DNA from: Bacteroides nordii WAL 11050 = JCM 12987
Lineage (GTDB): Bacteria; Bacteroidota; Bacteroidia; Bacteroidales; Bacteroidaceae
DNA: 64,000 bases
Assembly (NCBI GenBank): GCA_000613465.1
Contig: BAJA01000007.1
Location: forward strand, 1 to 64,000
Reading direction: 5' to 3'
Below, one piece after another: positions 28,723-40,500 of the stretch. The first letter of the stretch is position 1; every line of letters begins with the position of its first letter. The notes beneath the pieces were generated by a model. That model had not been told where the DNA came from and did no database searches. It saw only the letters and a program-made list of their open reading frames with translations. Position numbers and translations under genes: made by a program.

Positions 28723-30254
28723 ATGAAAATAATTCCGATATTAAATGGTATGTTGGTTTTGACTTCCGGAATCGGTTTTTCGATTCAGCAGGTTAGAGCA
28801 CAACAAAAACCTCATATTATCTTGATTATGGCCGATCAGCATCGTGGCGATGCTTTGGGATGTACGGGGAATCCGGTAGTTATTTCACCTAATATTGATA
28901 AACTGTCTGAAGAGGGGACATTATTCTGTAATGGCTATTCGTCTACTCCAAGTAGCACACCGGCCCGTGCAGGATTACTGACCGGTATGTCTCCTTGGCG
29001 GCATGGCATGTTGGGGTATGGCCGGGTAGCCATGCAATACAGATACGAGATGCCTGCTATGCTAAGAGAGCAGAATTATTATACATTTGGTATTGGAAAG
29101 ATGCATTGGTCTCCACAAAAATCTTTGCATGGTTTTCATGGAACTTTGTTAGATGAAAGCGGGCGTGCTGAGACGAAATATTTTATCAGCGATTATCGAC
29201 TATGGTTACAGATACAAATGCCGGGAGTAAATCCTGATTTGACAGGTATTGGTTGGAATGAACACAGGCAGGTACTTATAAACTGCCTGAGGAGTTACAT
29301 CCTACCGCCTGGACAGGAAAGATGGCTTGCGAATTGATACAGAATTATAATAATGAAAGCCCGTTGTTTCTGAAAGTTTCCTTTGCACGTCCTCATAGTC
29401 CGTATGACCCTCCCCAACGTCTTTTGGATGAGTATGAAGAGAAAGAAATTCCGGCTCCTTATATTGGTGACTGGTGTGGTAAATACGCTACTCAGCTTGA
29501 TCCGGTAAAAGCTGATAAGGATGCTCCGTTTGCCAATTTTGGAACTGAATATGCTAAAAATTCCCGAAAATACTATTATGCCAATGTTACATTTATTGAT
29601 GAGGAAATAGGAAAAATAATACAAGCACTGAAAGATAAGGGAATGTATGATAATGCTTTGATTTGCTATGTTTCCGACCATGGGGATATGTTGGGCGATC
29701 ATTATCATTGGCGGAAGACTTATCCTTATGAGGGTTCCACACATGTTCCATATATTGTAAAATGGCCTGAATCGTTTGGTATTAAAGAGGGAATAAAAGT
29801 AGATGAACCGGTGGAATTACGAGATCTTTTGCCTACCTTCTTAGATGCTTCCGGAGCACAAATTCCTGAGGAGATGGATGGACTCTCACTGTTAGCTTTA
29901 GTAGACGAAAGCAGAAAGCATACATGGAGACAATATATTGATCTGGAGCATGCAACTTGTTATGCGAAGGAAAATTACTGGTGTGCTTTGACCGATGGCA
30001 AAATTAAATATGTGTGGAATTTCTATACAGGAGAAGAAGAACTTTTTGATTTATCAAAGGATCCGGGAGAATTGCGAAATCTTGTGTCGGAGAAACATTA
30101 TCGGAAAAGGCTGGCTGATTTACGTGAGGCAATGGTGAAGCATTTGAGTGAACGGGGAGAAGGATTCGTGAAAGAAGGGAAGTTGGTTGTTCGTAAAGAA
30201 AGATTGCTCTACAGCCCGAACTATCCAAAGTCAGAGGAAGTTGAAACCAATTAG
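28723..30254 (+). CDS. Sulfatase (formylglycine-dependent, Ser-type), interrupted by a one-base deletion
   Basis: A family S1 sulfatase with a signal peptide (ending VRAQQK). It has the metal-site opener IILIMADQHRGD and the maturation motif STPARAGLLTG. Here the residue converted to formylglycine is Ser 78, so it would need an anSME radical-SAM enzyme, not seen in this window. Later come FLKVSFARPHSPYDPP, YVSDHGDMLGDHYHWRK and a C-terminal subdomain. The frame breaks at 29267-29268, where GG should be GGG; repair gives 510 residues. In context it probably removes sulfate from GlcNAc or an adjacent sugar before GH89 acts. The S1 subfamily is not determined. Confidence 0.9.
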
Positions 30255-30367
30255 AAACTGGTGGGAGTAGATCGATTCTCTTTCTTTTATCTGGTTTTAT
30301 AAATATAGTATAATAAGATACTCTTTTGCTGGATAAAGTATATACATACTTATGATGTTGTATACTA

Positions 30368-30375
30368 TATCTTTG
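30368..30375 (+). promoter_or_regulatory. -7 box ahead of the second 23-bp array
   Basis: TATCTTTG lies 30 bases before the first repeat unit, as in the array near 8 kb. No -33 match is at the right distance. If active, transcription would start near 30382 and run through the array. Confidence 0.4.
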
Positions 30376-30405
30376 TATTCATAACTCTTGTTTCATGAAT
30401 ATAAG

Positions 30406-30497
30406 ACATCCGGATGTTGTGTATAAAAACACCCGGATGTTTTGATTTATAACATGGGGATGTTTTTGATAAGAACATCCGGATGTTTTGCATACTC
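30406..30497 (+). repeat. Four-unit 23-bp tandem array with ACATCCGGATGTT cores
   Basis: Four units begin at 30406, 30429, 30452 and 30475, exactly 23 bp apart. The cores are ACATCCGGATGTT, ACACCCGGATGTT, ACATGGGGATGTT and ACATCCGGATGTT, each a 12-13 bp palindrome or near-palindrome, separated by 10-bp AT-rich spacers (often TTGnTTATA-like). The 387-base gap 30255-30641 holds this array, two -7 boxes, an imperfect stem (CTTTGAA/TTCAAAG near 30519-30548) and no gene that I can see. Period and copy number equal those of the array at 7968 although the sequence differs. Confidence 0.75.
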
Positions 30498-30611
30498 AAT
30501 TCACTTGGTAACTCTTCTTTGAAAGCTATAGTCTGTCTGCTTCAAAGGCTATTATTAACTAACCCAAGTACCTTAATCTTGCGGTAGGGCATCCTATCCT
30601 TATTTTTTATT

Positions 30612-30619
30612 TATCTTTG
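30612..30619 (+). promoter_or_regulatory. -7 box upstream of the FucP-like transporter
   Basis: TATCTTTG ends 22 bases before the ATG at 30642, giving a short leader. It is a perfect match to the Bacteroides -7 box; the -33 region is poor. Confidence 0.5.
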
Positions 30620-30641
30620 CATGTCTATTTAGATTGAAATT

Positions 30642-31838
30642 ATGCAAAAGCAAAGATATGCATTGGTAAAGAGGGAATATCGTGTTCCCTTCATTCTGGT
30701 TACTTCTTTATTCTTCTTATGGGGATTTGCCCATGCCATTCTTGATGTGCTGAACAAACATTTTCAGGATGTACTGGTCATCAGCCGTACCCATTCTGCA
30801 TGGGTGCAGGTTATGTTCTATTTGGGATATTTTGTTATGGCTATTCCTGCCGGATTATTTATCAATAAGTACGGTTATCGTCGTGGAGTAGTATTAGGGT
30901 TACTACTTTATGGACTGGGATCTTTGCTTTTTATTCCCGGAGAGTACTGGATGTCGTTCAATTTCTTTCTGTTCTCATTGTTTGTCATAGCCTGTGGACT
31001 GGTGTTTTTGGAAACTGCTGCCAATCCTTATATGACGGAGTTGGGGGATAAAGAGACTGCTGCCAGCCGCTTGAACTTGGCTCAGTCATTCAATGGATTG
31101 GGATGTATTTGTGGACCATTGATAGGTGGATTATTGCTTTTCTCTGAAGAAGGGGAGGTTGCAATTTCTTTGCCTTATACGTTAATGGGGATTGTAGTGT
31201 TGGCAGTTGCTATGGTTTTTTCAAAGATCAGACTGCCGGAGATTGTTCATGAAGAAGAGGGTGACAGAGAAGGGAAAACGAAAAGCCTGTGGTCGCACAA
31301 ACTTTTCATTTTTGGTATTGCTGCCCTGTTTTGTTATGAGATAGCGGAGATTTCTATTAATAGCTTCTTTATAAACTACGTGGTTGACGATGGCTGGATG
31401 AATGCCCGTGATGCTTCTATAGTACTTTCTTTTGGAGGTTTAGGATTATTCATGTGTGGACGTTTTGCCGGTAGCTGGATTATGCAACGTATCCGTGCAG
31501 AGAAAGTGCTGTTATTTTGTGCTGTGTGTACGGTGATTACCTCGTTGCTGATTGTACTGAATGTGGGGATTGTGTCTCTCGTAGCACTTTTTTTAGGATA
31601 TGCATTTGAGGCTATCATGTTCCCCACTATTTTTGCTCTTTCTTTACGGGGGCTGGGTAAGCATACCAAGCGTGCTTCTTCTTATCTGATGATGTCACCT
31701 GTTGGCGGGGCGGTAGGGCCATTGATGATGGGGTATGTGGCAGATCAGACTACCATGTCTCTTTCCTTTATCGTACCTTTGCTTTCCTTTATAGTAGTGA
31801 TGCTGTACGCCTGGAAGGTGAGTGCGGCAAAGTTGTAA
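30642..31838 (+). CDS. FucP-like MFS sugar/proton symporter
   Basis: A 398-residue inner-membrane transporter of the fucose/glucose-galactose permease group. It has about twelve hydrophobic segments and the family motifs FFLWGFAHAILDVLNKHFQ, MAIPAGLFINKYGYRRG and FLETAANPYMTELG. A charged loop of about 20 residues between helices 6 and 7 (HEEEGDREGKTKS) is typical. It may import the monosaccharide released by PUL1 or PUL2, both of which end beside it. It is transcribed alone from its own box at 30612. The sugar is not determined. Confidence 0.85.
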   Translation: MQKQRYALVKREYRVPFILVTSLFFLWGFAHAILDVLNKHFQDVLVISRTHSAWVQVMFYLGYFVMAIPAGLFINKYGYRRGVVLGLLLYGLGSLLFIPGEYWMSFNFFLFSLFVIACGLVFLETAANPYMTELGDKETAASRLNLAQSFNGLGCICGPLIGGLLLFSEEGEVAISLPYTLMGIVVLAVAMVFSKIRLPEIVHEEEGDREGKTKSLWSHKLFIFGIAALFCYEIAEISINSFFINYVVDDGWMNARDASIVLSFGGLGLFMCGRFAGSWIMQRIRAEKVLLFCAVCTVITSLLIVLNVGIVSLVALFLGYAFEAIMFPTIFALSLRGLGKHTKRASSYLMMSPVGGAVGPLMMGYVADQTTMSLSFIVPLLSFIVVMLYAWKVSAAKL

Positions 31839-31879
31839 CGGGCATTTAGGATATTTATCCCTCATTCATAGTACGAATT

Positions 31880-31895
31880 TACCACAAGTGTGGTA
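31880..31895 (+). promoter_or_regulatory. Candidate operator palindrome upstream of cysK
   Basis: TACCACA-AG-TGTGGTA is a perfect 7-2-7 inverted repeat ending 23 bases before the -7 box of cysK, covering the position of the -33 element. This is a good place for a repressor or activator of sulfur assimilation. The binding protein is unknown. Confidence 0.5.
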
Positions 31896-31918
31896 TTTCC
31901 GGCGAACCAAAACTCCTC

Positions 31919-31926
31919 TATCTTTG
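31919..31926 (+). promoter_or_regulatory. -7 box of cysK
   Basis: TATCTTTG lies 40 bases upstream of the cysK ATG, giving a leader of about 33 bases. The -33 position shows only a TTTC, which suits an activator- or operator-controlled promoter. Confidence 0.55.
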
Positions 31927-31966
31927 TCGTATAATAAAAAAACAGATAATTAATACATTAACAGAT

Positions 31967-32914
31967 ATGGGAAAGATAGCAAAAAGACTGACCGACCTCG
32001 TAGGCAACACCCCGTTGTTGGAGCTGAGTAATTATAATGCAAGTAAAGGACTAAAAGCTCGTGTGGTGGTAAAGTTGGAGTATTTTAATCCGGTAGGCAG
32101 TGTGAAAGACCGTATCGCTTTGGCGATGGTGGAAGATGCTGAATCAAAAGGAATCTTGAAATCGGGTACTACGATTATTGAACCGACGAGTGGAAATACA
32201 GGGGTAGGACTGGCTTTTGTTTCTGCTTCTAAGGGATATAAGTTGATTTTGACGATGCCGGATACGATGAGCGTAGAGCGGAGGAACTTACTGAAGGCTT
32301 TGGGGGCCGAACTGGTACTGACTCCCGGTGCAGACGGAATGAAAGGAGCTATTGCCAAAGCAGAAGAGTTGAAAGTAAATACTCCCGGTGCAGTGATCCT
32401 ACAGCAATTTGAGAATCCTGCTAATCCTGCTGTCCATGTGCGGACTACCGGACAGGAGATATGGCATGATACAGACGGACGTGTAGAAATATTTGTGGCA
32501 GGTGTTGGTACAGGTGGTACAATAAGCGGTGTGGGGAGAGCATTAAAGGATTACAATCCTCAAATAAAGGTAGTAGCTGTAGAGCCTGCTGATTCTCCGG
32601 TTCTGTCCGGTGGTAAGCCCGGACCTCATAAGATACAGGGCATCGGAGCCGGATTTATTCCTAGGATCTATGATGCTTCGGTAGTGGATGAGATTGTGCA
32701 GGTGCAGAATGATGATGCCATCCGTACCAGCCGTGAGTTGGCAACGAAAGAAGGCTTACTGGTTGGAATCTCTTCAGGAGCTGCCGTATATGCGGCTACA
32801 AAGCTGGCAGAACTTCCGGAAAATAAGGGTAAGACAATAGTAGCGCTGCTGCCCGATACGGGAGAGCGCTACCTGTCCACTATCTTGTATGCTTTTGAGG
32901 AATATCCTTTATAA
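31967..32914 (+). CDS. cysK: Cysteine synthase A (O-acetylserine sulfhydrylase)
   Basis: CysK joins O-acetylserine and sulfide to make cysteine with pyridoxal phosphate in the cytoplasm. The 315-residue protein is full length. The PLP lysine is Lys 47 in NPVGSVKDR, the substrate loop is [12 protein letters not shown], the phosphate loop is [13 protein letters not shown], and the C-terminal serine site is [11 protein letters not shown]. It stands alone between the transporter and the convergent GH78 gene, under a promoter with a strong palindromic operator candidate. Confidence 0.96.
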   Translation: MGKIAKRLTDLVGNTPLLELSNYNASKGLKARVVVKLEYFNPVGSVKDRIALAMVEDAESKGILKSGTTIIEPTSGNTGVGLAFVSASKGYKLILTMPDTMSVERRNLLKALGAELVLTPGADGMKGAIAKAEELKVNTPGAVILQQFENPANPAVHVRTTGQEIWHDTDGRVEIFVAGVGTGGTISGVGRALKDYNPQIKVVAVEPADSPVLSGGKPGPHKIQGIGAGFIPRIYDASVVDEIVQVQNDDAIRTSRELATKEGLLVGISSGAAVYAATKLAELPENKGKTIVALLPDTGERYLSTILYAFEEYPL

Positions 32915-32918
32915 GTCA

Positions 32919-32947
32919 AGAGTCTGTTTTAAATTAAAACAAGCTCT
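32919..32947. terminator. Possible bidirectional terminator between cysK and GH78
   Basis: AGAG..GTTTT-AAATT-AAAAC..CTCT forms a short imperfect hairpin in the 57-base gap between the convergent cysK and GH78 genes, with A/T tracts on both sides. The stem is weak. Confidence 0.3.
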
Positions 32948-32971
32948 GAAAGCTGAAAGTTATTATATGGT

Positions 32972-35280
32972 TTACTGTGACATAGTAACTTTCCATACAC
33001 CAGAAGATACCTTTATTGCTATCTGATTGGTTGATGAATATTCCGGTCTGCAATATTTGTTGGACCGGAATTTTCCGTTTTTATACACACTGCGACCGTT
33101 TACTTCGATTCTCTTAATTTCCGGTTTGATGGGAAGCAGCGCTTGCGTATTCTCTGGTACGGTGAGATGCATCTGTATCCGGCCGTCTGTTCTCTCTAAT
33201 GAGATTGATATCCTACCGTTGACAGTCAGCAGGCTGGTTTCTGCATGAATAAGATTGCCCATTTGGGGAAATACGCTGAACTCTTTGAATCCGGGCTTTA
33301 CAGGAGAGACGCCACATACATACTGGGATAATAGTGTCAACCCTCCTCCGCTCCAGGCATGGTTATATGTTCCGCCTCCGAACCCCTGAGGTCCGAGTCC
33401 CCATCCTCAAACAGGGTCGTGAGAGTGGGATGATTGACCATAGACTCAAACCGTTTCTTCATTCGTGCGAGTGCCTCTTCGGGCTGGTTCATTACAAATA
33501 GTGCTTCCAAGACGTATTTTTCCATATAAGGACTTGCATACTCGTACTTTCGGAACAGATTGCGAATGGCTTCATATTTCGATTCATCTGCCAAACCTGA
33601 TATTACCGTCAATGCCTGCAAGCGGTCGTCCGGATGGGGAATGGTGCTATTGGCTTTGTAGGCCGCTCCGTTCCAGTAAGCCTGGTTAAAAGCATCTTTG
33701 AGCAGACGCATCTCTTCTTTTAGGTTGGTGGCATCTTCTTTTTTATCAAGTACTTCTGCCATTTGTGCTGTACCTTCCAGAGCGAGATAATACCAGGCGT
33801 TGAACAGCCCTTCGATATCGATATTCGTTCCCCAGTCTCCCCATGTCCAGTCTCCGCTACGGAACTTTATAGTACCGTCCGGATTATATTGCCATACGTG
33901 CAGATACCGTTTTACGGCATCATACAAATCTTCTACGGGAATCCTGTCTCCGGTATTCAGATAATAGTTCCAGAAACCATAACGCCCTATGCTTGCCAAC
34001 ATTTGTCCGGGGAGTTCCGTATGATAATTGGAAGAAGGTATGGGAGAAAAGATAATGCCATTATCCTGCTGCCAGCCCATTAGTTCGTACATCCCTTTTT
34101 TCATCAGTAGATGTGATTTGGGACAAAGTGCATAGAAGGATTCTCCCGATTCAATGACTTCGTCTCCCCACCATTGTGCGCGTTCGCGGTCGGGGCAATC
34201 CATGTAGGTGTCGCGCATGGTGACTAATAATGTACGCTGTGCCTTTTGCCAAAGTCGGTTGAAGAAGTCGTCGTTACAATTGAAAGTTCCTGCAAATGAG
34301 GTATCATAGCTTGTTTCGCGATATTCTGTTTTAAGCACCTCCACGCCTTTAGGTATCAGATAATACACCGAATGTCCGTTTATCCACCCCAGGCTTTCAT
34401 AAGACTGTTGCCCGCCTTTGGTGATATATTCGCCCCGTAGATTGTATACTCCGCCGCCTTTGTAATCATCCGTATACATGGTTATGACTTTCCCTTCGGG
34501 GGCTTCCAGCTCGATGCAAGGGGTGAGTTGCATGTTGTAGGGCAGCCGGCAGATTAGGGTATCGACCTCATTCCCTCGGTGCCATTGGCTGTCCGGATAT
34601 TCTTTTTTTCCGTAATCTTTCCATAAGGGAATAATTCTTGGGTGGAGTTTATTCCAGGGTGCCGAACCCTCGGTTCCCACCTCTATGGCAGGGGCCCACG
34701 GATAGGTGAGATTACCGGTAGGTTGGATAATCCAGTCTTCCGGGAATATACGGGCGTCATAGCGATATTGGATTCCGATAGTCTGAAGTTGGGCTGTGCT
34801 CCTGCCGGTGTATAGTATCCCGGATGCAGTAGATAACCATTGCTTGTCTGTGTTTAGGTTGAGGCTGCCGGACAGGCTTTTGACGTACAGCCCCGCTTTG
34901 CCGCTGGGTTGGTAGGAGAATCCCTCCTTTCCGAAGTACCACAGCAGAATGGCAATGGAATTATTTCCTTCTTTCAGGAATGAGGATATATCTACTTCGT
35001 CATAGTATGTATCCGAAGGATTGGGTCCTCTTTTGACGGAGCCTTCAAAAACAGCGAGACGGCCATTGATCCACATCCAGTATTTACTGTCGGCTGCAAT
35101 CTTTAAATGGATATCTTCTTGCGGAAGGGAATCTATAAGCATATCCTTACGAAAACAAATCCAGGTATTGGATGCGCTTTGATTTTCGAAGGCTGTAATC
35201 CAGTGTGCCTGTTCGTTACTCGCATATGTAAGGACAGTCAGCATTAATCCGGTTATTGCTGCTAAACTTTTTTTTATCAT
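32972..35280 (-). CDS. GH78-like alpha-L-rhamnosidase, interrupted by a one-base deletion
   Basis: An exported enzyme of the alpha-L-rhamnosidase group with signal peptide (ending LTYASNE). It has an N-terminal beta-sandwich (WMWINGRLAVFEGSVKRGPNPSDTYYDEVD), then the (alpha/alpha)6 catalytic domain with TYMDCPDRERAQWWGDEVIESGES, where the acidic catalytic residues lie, and a C-terminal beta domain (VSPVKPGFKEFSVFPQMG). The frame breaks at 33403, where one A should be AA on the plus strand (expected FEDWGLGPQGFGGG). Repair gives 769 residues. It is the last gene of PUL2. The sugar released could be rhamnose or another L- or D-sugar, since GH78-like sequences are varied. Confidence 0.8.
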
Positions 35281-35292
35281 AATCCGAAAGTG

Positions 35293-37401
35293 TTATTTGG
35301 TTTTCTTTAAATGGAAAATCTTACTGTCGTATTCTTTATCGAGCCATACCTCCATTCCCTGGTCTATAAGGAATCCGCCGGTTATTGTTTTTTTAGCCTG
35401 TTCTTTCAGGTCTGCCGTGTTGATCTCACAGATTTCGTAAGAGGCCTCCGGAGATAGTCCTTGAAGGGTTAATCTGGGAAATGAGGGGTTGAAGCGGTGT
35501 TTTAATTGATAAACAAAGAGTACCGCTTCTTCCTTGTCGGGGGTGACGTACATCAGTGAAGATATATTTTTCTGTGCATAGGGTGAAATCAGCCTGTACA
35601 GATCGCCAAACTGAACAACCGGGCGAATCTGCTTATAAGTGGATATGGCCTGTGCGGCAAATTTATATTCATCCGGTGTGAAATCTTTGGGCTGCATCTC
35701 CATACCGAGGCGTCCAGACATAGCTACGTCGAACCGGAACTTCAGGGGGATAAGTTTATTGGTCTGATGATTGCGTGCAGCAGATACGTGTGACCCCATG
35801 GCTATGGCAGGATAGAATTGCGATACTCCCCATTGCATGTATATCCTCTCTATGGCATCTGTATCGTCACTGGTCCAGAATTCATCGAAATAAGGAAGAA
35901 TGCCATAACTGATTCTTCCTCCGCCACTGGCACAAGCTGCATAAGTAAGTCCGGATATTTGGCGCGTATTCTCTGAAGAACTTTCCGAAGTCCTCTGTGA
36001 TATTCTATGTATAGGTGTGATTGTTTGTTGGCCGGAAGGTAATTGGAGCCGTAGTTGGCAAGGCTCATATTAGCATCCCATTTAATGTAAGCAATCTCCG
36101 GATACTGTGTCATTAACTTGTCTACTACTCCGAAAATGAAGTCCTGTACTTTGGGATTGGACAGATCCAGTACAAGCTGATTGCCGCCCCGTCCTTTCTT
36201 TAAAGGCCGATTGGGTTGTGAAATAACCCAGTCCGGATGTTGTTCATAGAGTTCGCTGATAGTATTGGTCATTTCAGGTTCTATCCATATACCAAACCTG
36301 ATAGAGGCGCATTTACAGGAATCAATAAGTGCCTGGAGCCCGTCGGGTAGTTTGCCGGGACTGACTTCCCAGTCTCCCAGTGAAGAACGGTCGGAGTCTC
36401 TGGAGTATTTCTTGCCAAACCATCCATCGTCCAGTACGAACATCTCTCCGCCTAAACCGGAAAAGTCGTTTATCATTCTACAAACGTCTTTCATGTTTAC
36501 GTTGAAATACAGTCCTTCCCAACTGTTAAGAAGTATATCACGCTTTTGTTCTCCATGGGCCAATGCATATTTCCGTGCCCAACGGTGGAATGTCCGGCTG
36601 ATTTCTCCTTTGGATAGTTTATATTCGGACTGGAAATTGTCGATACCGGCAATCAGGTGCAGGCGGTGCGAATTATCGAGTGTGCAGTTTATTTTGTAAT
36701 TACCACTCCATGCCAGTATTCCGGCATATACATCACCTGTGTTCTCTTCCAGACCATCACGGCCCAGCATTACCGAGGATGATCTGTCAGTGCATTACGT
36801 ACTCCGTCTCTGTTTACGAGTATTTTGCTGCCATGAGTCAATATTTCTTCTTCCATCTGGTGCTCCGAGGCCCATGAACCATGCAGGTGTTGCATGGTAT
36901 ATTGTCCCGGAGGCAAGGGCATGTAGGCAGAGGCAAACTGCCGTAGTTCTACGAAACCTTTTCCCGAATATTGATAACCAGCCCAACTTTCAATGATATC
37001 TTCATCGTGGTATATTCTGTAGTGCAGCGTTACTTCCAAAGGATATACCGTATCTTTCAGGTAGAATTTCCATTCATCGGAATGATTACCTTTGATGTTT
37101 TCTGCTTTCTGAAAGCGCAGATCTAATGACAGGTTTCCGTCCGGATACATAACTGCCATTGCAGGTTCCAGGGTACAGTCCAGTCCGAACTGTGGATAGC
37201 TTCGCGGTAAAGCATACCGTTGCCGGAGTTCCAGATGTCGGAGGGATCAAGTACTCTTCTTCCGAAGTAATGCAGGTAGAGCTGTCCGTCCTTTTCTCCC
37301 GTCAATAAGAGGGAAGTGCGGGGAGTACTCAGGAGAAACTCTTCGGCATAAACAGAGGATGTAAATAACAGTAATGTTAAAATGATAAATAGATTCTTCA
37401 T
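35293..37401 (-). CDS. GH36-like alpha-galactosidase, interrupted by three one-base deletions
   Basis: An exported retaining alpha-galactosidase with signal peptide (ending SVYAEE). The N-terminal supersandwich domain is split over two breaks. The barrel contains EMFVLDDGWFG, FGIWIEPEM, IKWDANM (nucleophile Asp) and DEFWTSDDTDA (acid/base Asp). Breaks are at 37198 (AA read as A), 36776 (AA read as A) and 35935 (AAA read as AA) on the plus strand; three bases restored give 703 residues. The acid/base motif is readable only after the third repair. It lies 12 bases upstream of GH78 and probably removes terminal alpha-galactose or alpha-GalNAc from glycans handled by PUL2. Confidence 0.88.
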
Positions 37402-37437
37402 TGATATAATAATGTGTTTTGGTTACGAATATATTTT

Positions 37438-37512
37438 ACCACAGAGCACACGGAGTACATAGAGTTTTAATTATTTCAGAATCAATTACAGAATTACTCT
37501 GTACTCTGTGGT
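37438..37512. repeat. Dispersed intergenic inverted repeat (CCACAGAG type), copy 1
   Basis: ACCACAGAG (37438-37446) and CTCTGTGGT (37504-37512) bound a hairpin-forming element in the 165-base gap between the DUF4091-NAGPA gene and GH36. The left arm continues with GAGTACATAGAG and resembles a second copy at 60487. Within an operon such an element could modulate read-through. Confidence 0.6.
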
Positions 37513-37566
37513 GGACTGATTTATTTTTTAATCCGGTACGGGGATTTGTGTAGTTCTGTCTGGTCA

Positions 37567-40500
37567 TCATATAATGAGTTTGAATGAATGATTTTCGCTT
37601 GCCATATTCACCCGTAGTATATATATACCGGATGATATGTCGGTGAAGTCCAGGCGGATATTATCTGTAAATTCAGTGACTTCCTGCTTCAGGCAGATGC
37701 CGTTAATTGTATATAATGAATAAGCTATCTTACAAAGATCAGTATTTTTCTTGGTGAGGTAAAATACATTTGAATCAGGTGCCCGATAGAATTCGATAGG
37801 GGTTGCTGTTTTTATGGTCTGATTTATGCCGGTAGATATACTTAAATTCAGATACCGGGTGACACTTATTCCGTTAAAAGTAGCAGTGACGGTTCCTTTC
37901 TTTTCTGGTCCGTTCAGTATTAAAGTACGGTCTTTAATATATCCCAGTCCCGGAGAACAACTGAGTACCGCACCGGTAATGTCCGTGTCTGTGAGAACGC
38001 TGTATTGATTGTACCCCATTACTTTCAGAGGAATGGAGCCGGAGGTGATCTGCTCTTTGTTCCAGTAATTAAAATCCATACGAACAATGTTTTTATCTAC
38101 CGGAGCAGATGTTTGTAGCAACCATCCGTTTGTAACGGCTCTTTCATTACCGTCACTCGGCTTGTTGACCACTGCGTGATTAACCACCATGCCGGTAGAT
38201 CCTCCGCCATCAAAACCCACTACATTGGCTGCACCCAGGCTGCGAAATAAATCGCACATTTCGTCGGTGTACACTCCTCTGGAATGTTCCTGTCGTCCGT
38301 CAATAGCCATCATATACAGCCATTTACCATCTGCAGAGCATCCCACTCCTGTTCTTGGATACAGCACGTTGTTGTAACTGTCGTTGAAGTTGCAATCGGT
38401 TAATATTCCGTTTTTCATCAAGAGCGAATTGCCTCCGATCATCTCTTTGATAAAGGGAGTTTCGTTTTGTGGTGTCTTAATTGTCATTTTAATGTTCAGC
38501 TTTTGTCCGATAGTGAGTTTGTCGAGAAACGTTTTTGCCTGAGCGATACCCGATAAAGCCGATTCGCCGGCTTCCAATGCGTTATGTCCTTCCGTATCTT
38601 TAATGATTCTCGTAATAATACAAGCTACCGGAGCATTTACTTTCCACTTGTATCCCTCGGCGGGTTTGAAGAAAACTTCTGTTTTAAGTTTATCGCCTAT
38701 ATCTGCATTTTCATCCATTCGCGTGTAGCCACCTGCAAATTCATTATAGAAAGTCAGATCGCAGGAATAGCAATCCGTTCTGGGAAGGTTGACGTCGTAA
38801 AACCGGTAGGAAGATATAGGAGCTTTCATACTGGTTACAGAACCTTCAAAGCTCATATTGTCGAGCGTTGGTTTGTTCGTATAGTCAATAGTAGCAAAAG
38901 CCCAGTCCATGTTTCTGGGCTCGCGTTGCACTACTCCGTCGGCAATGCACCCTCCCGCGGGGCTCCGATGGGTAATTCATTGTGCGCTTTTATATTAAAG
39001 AAATCCCCGTTAATACCTGCGTAGGCATCGGCTGTTTCAGAAGAGTATCTGTCACATGCGGCAGATACTCTTTCTAATCCTTCTATTGTGTTTTTACCCA
39101 GAAAAGTGCGGATCTGCGTATGGGGGTTCTGCAGGTCTATCTTCAGAATATGCGCTTCTATCGGCATATCTTCGATACGAATATGGACATAATCACAGCC
39201 GGGGCCGGGTATATAAGTATTCAGGGTATCTACCTGATGCTGTTCTCCCCGTATGATAACCTGATTGGAGGGATTATACGTTTCAATGATTTCTATTAGT
39301 TTTTTTCGGAAGCTACTGATCTCTGCCGAACTTCTTGTGTAGTCGGATGGTGATTTGTATACTTGTTCAAGAATCTTTTCTGCAACGTGTCTTCCGGCTT
39401 TATCTTCCACCATTTTTAATAACTCATAGTCTTCCTGTCCTTCTTTCCATCGTTCCAGCCGGGCTGAGGCTACGGGTTCTTTGATATTGAATAAATCTCC
39501 GGGAAAGACCAATCCTCCATCACCTACGGCATTGAGACTTGTATCGAATGCGAACGGATTGAGACGGTACCTGTTTACCCCCCAATACAGGAATCCTGTT
39601 TCCTGTTCCTTCCATACCCTCCACATGATGGCTCTGTTGTGAAAAGGGGTCTGGGCAAACAAGAAGTTAGGCTGAACGCCGGTTGGTCCGCAACAGACAT
39701 ATGTCCACCATTCGGCTCGTGGTTCGACCAGTTTTCTGAATTTCTCCGCGCCGGAATTCTCGCAGTTGTATTGTTCGGCTGCAATCGGGAATATTTTTAC
39801 ATATTTTGTGAGGAAATCGAACGTATAGTCATAGTCCCATTTATGTTCTCCTTCGACAAGAAAGCTGGAGATCGGTACGAGCATTTTAGCGTTTGGCTTG
39901 AGAGATAGTATATGGCAGATTCTTTGGCGATCTGCTCATAGTGTTCGGGCGTTTTGGGCTCATCCCAGATGTAGAAGTAACATCGGTCGAAATATCCTTT
40001 TTCCTCCATATCATTACACATTCGCAGGAGTTCGTCATCTTCCAGCATGCAGGGAAGGGCAAACCGGCAGAAACGTTTGTCCTGAAGTAACTTCCGGCTT
40101 CTCGGATCGTCCCATGGCCATGGTGAGAAACAGTTGTCCCAACGCCATGTATTCCGGTCTATGAGCTTGCCATAATAGGGGTCAATGCGTCGTGAAAGAA
40201 GAAACTCATTCCAGAGTTCTTTCTGCTCATCCGAACCGTTGTCCGGTAGATTATCTATGTCAATACAGAACTCCGAAGGAATAGAGGGAGTCAGGGGGAT
40301 TTCATAATCGGCTACACGTACTTTGAATTTAAGATTGATGGAGTTTCTCAGTGTCTTAATAGATACCGTGTATTCATATGTACCCGGTTGGCTGTTCCGC
40401 GGAGTTTCGAAAGTCAGCCATACAACCGAGGTTGATCCTGTTGCCTGTATGGTGGATACAAACGGTACTAAGGCATCTTTGTATCCATCTATATCCGTAA

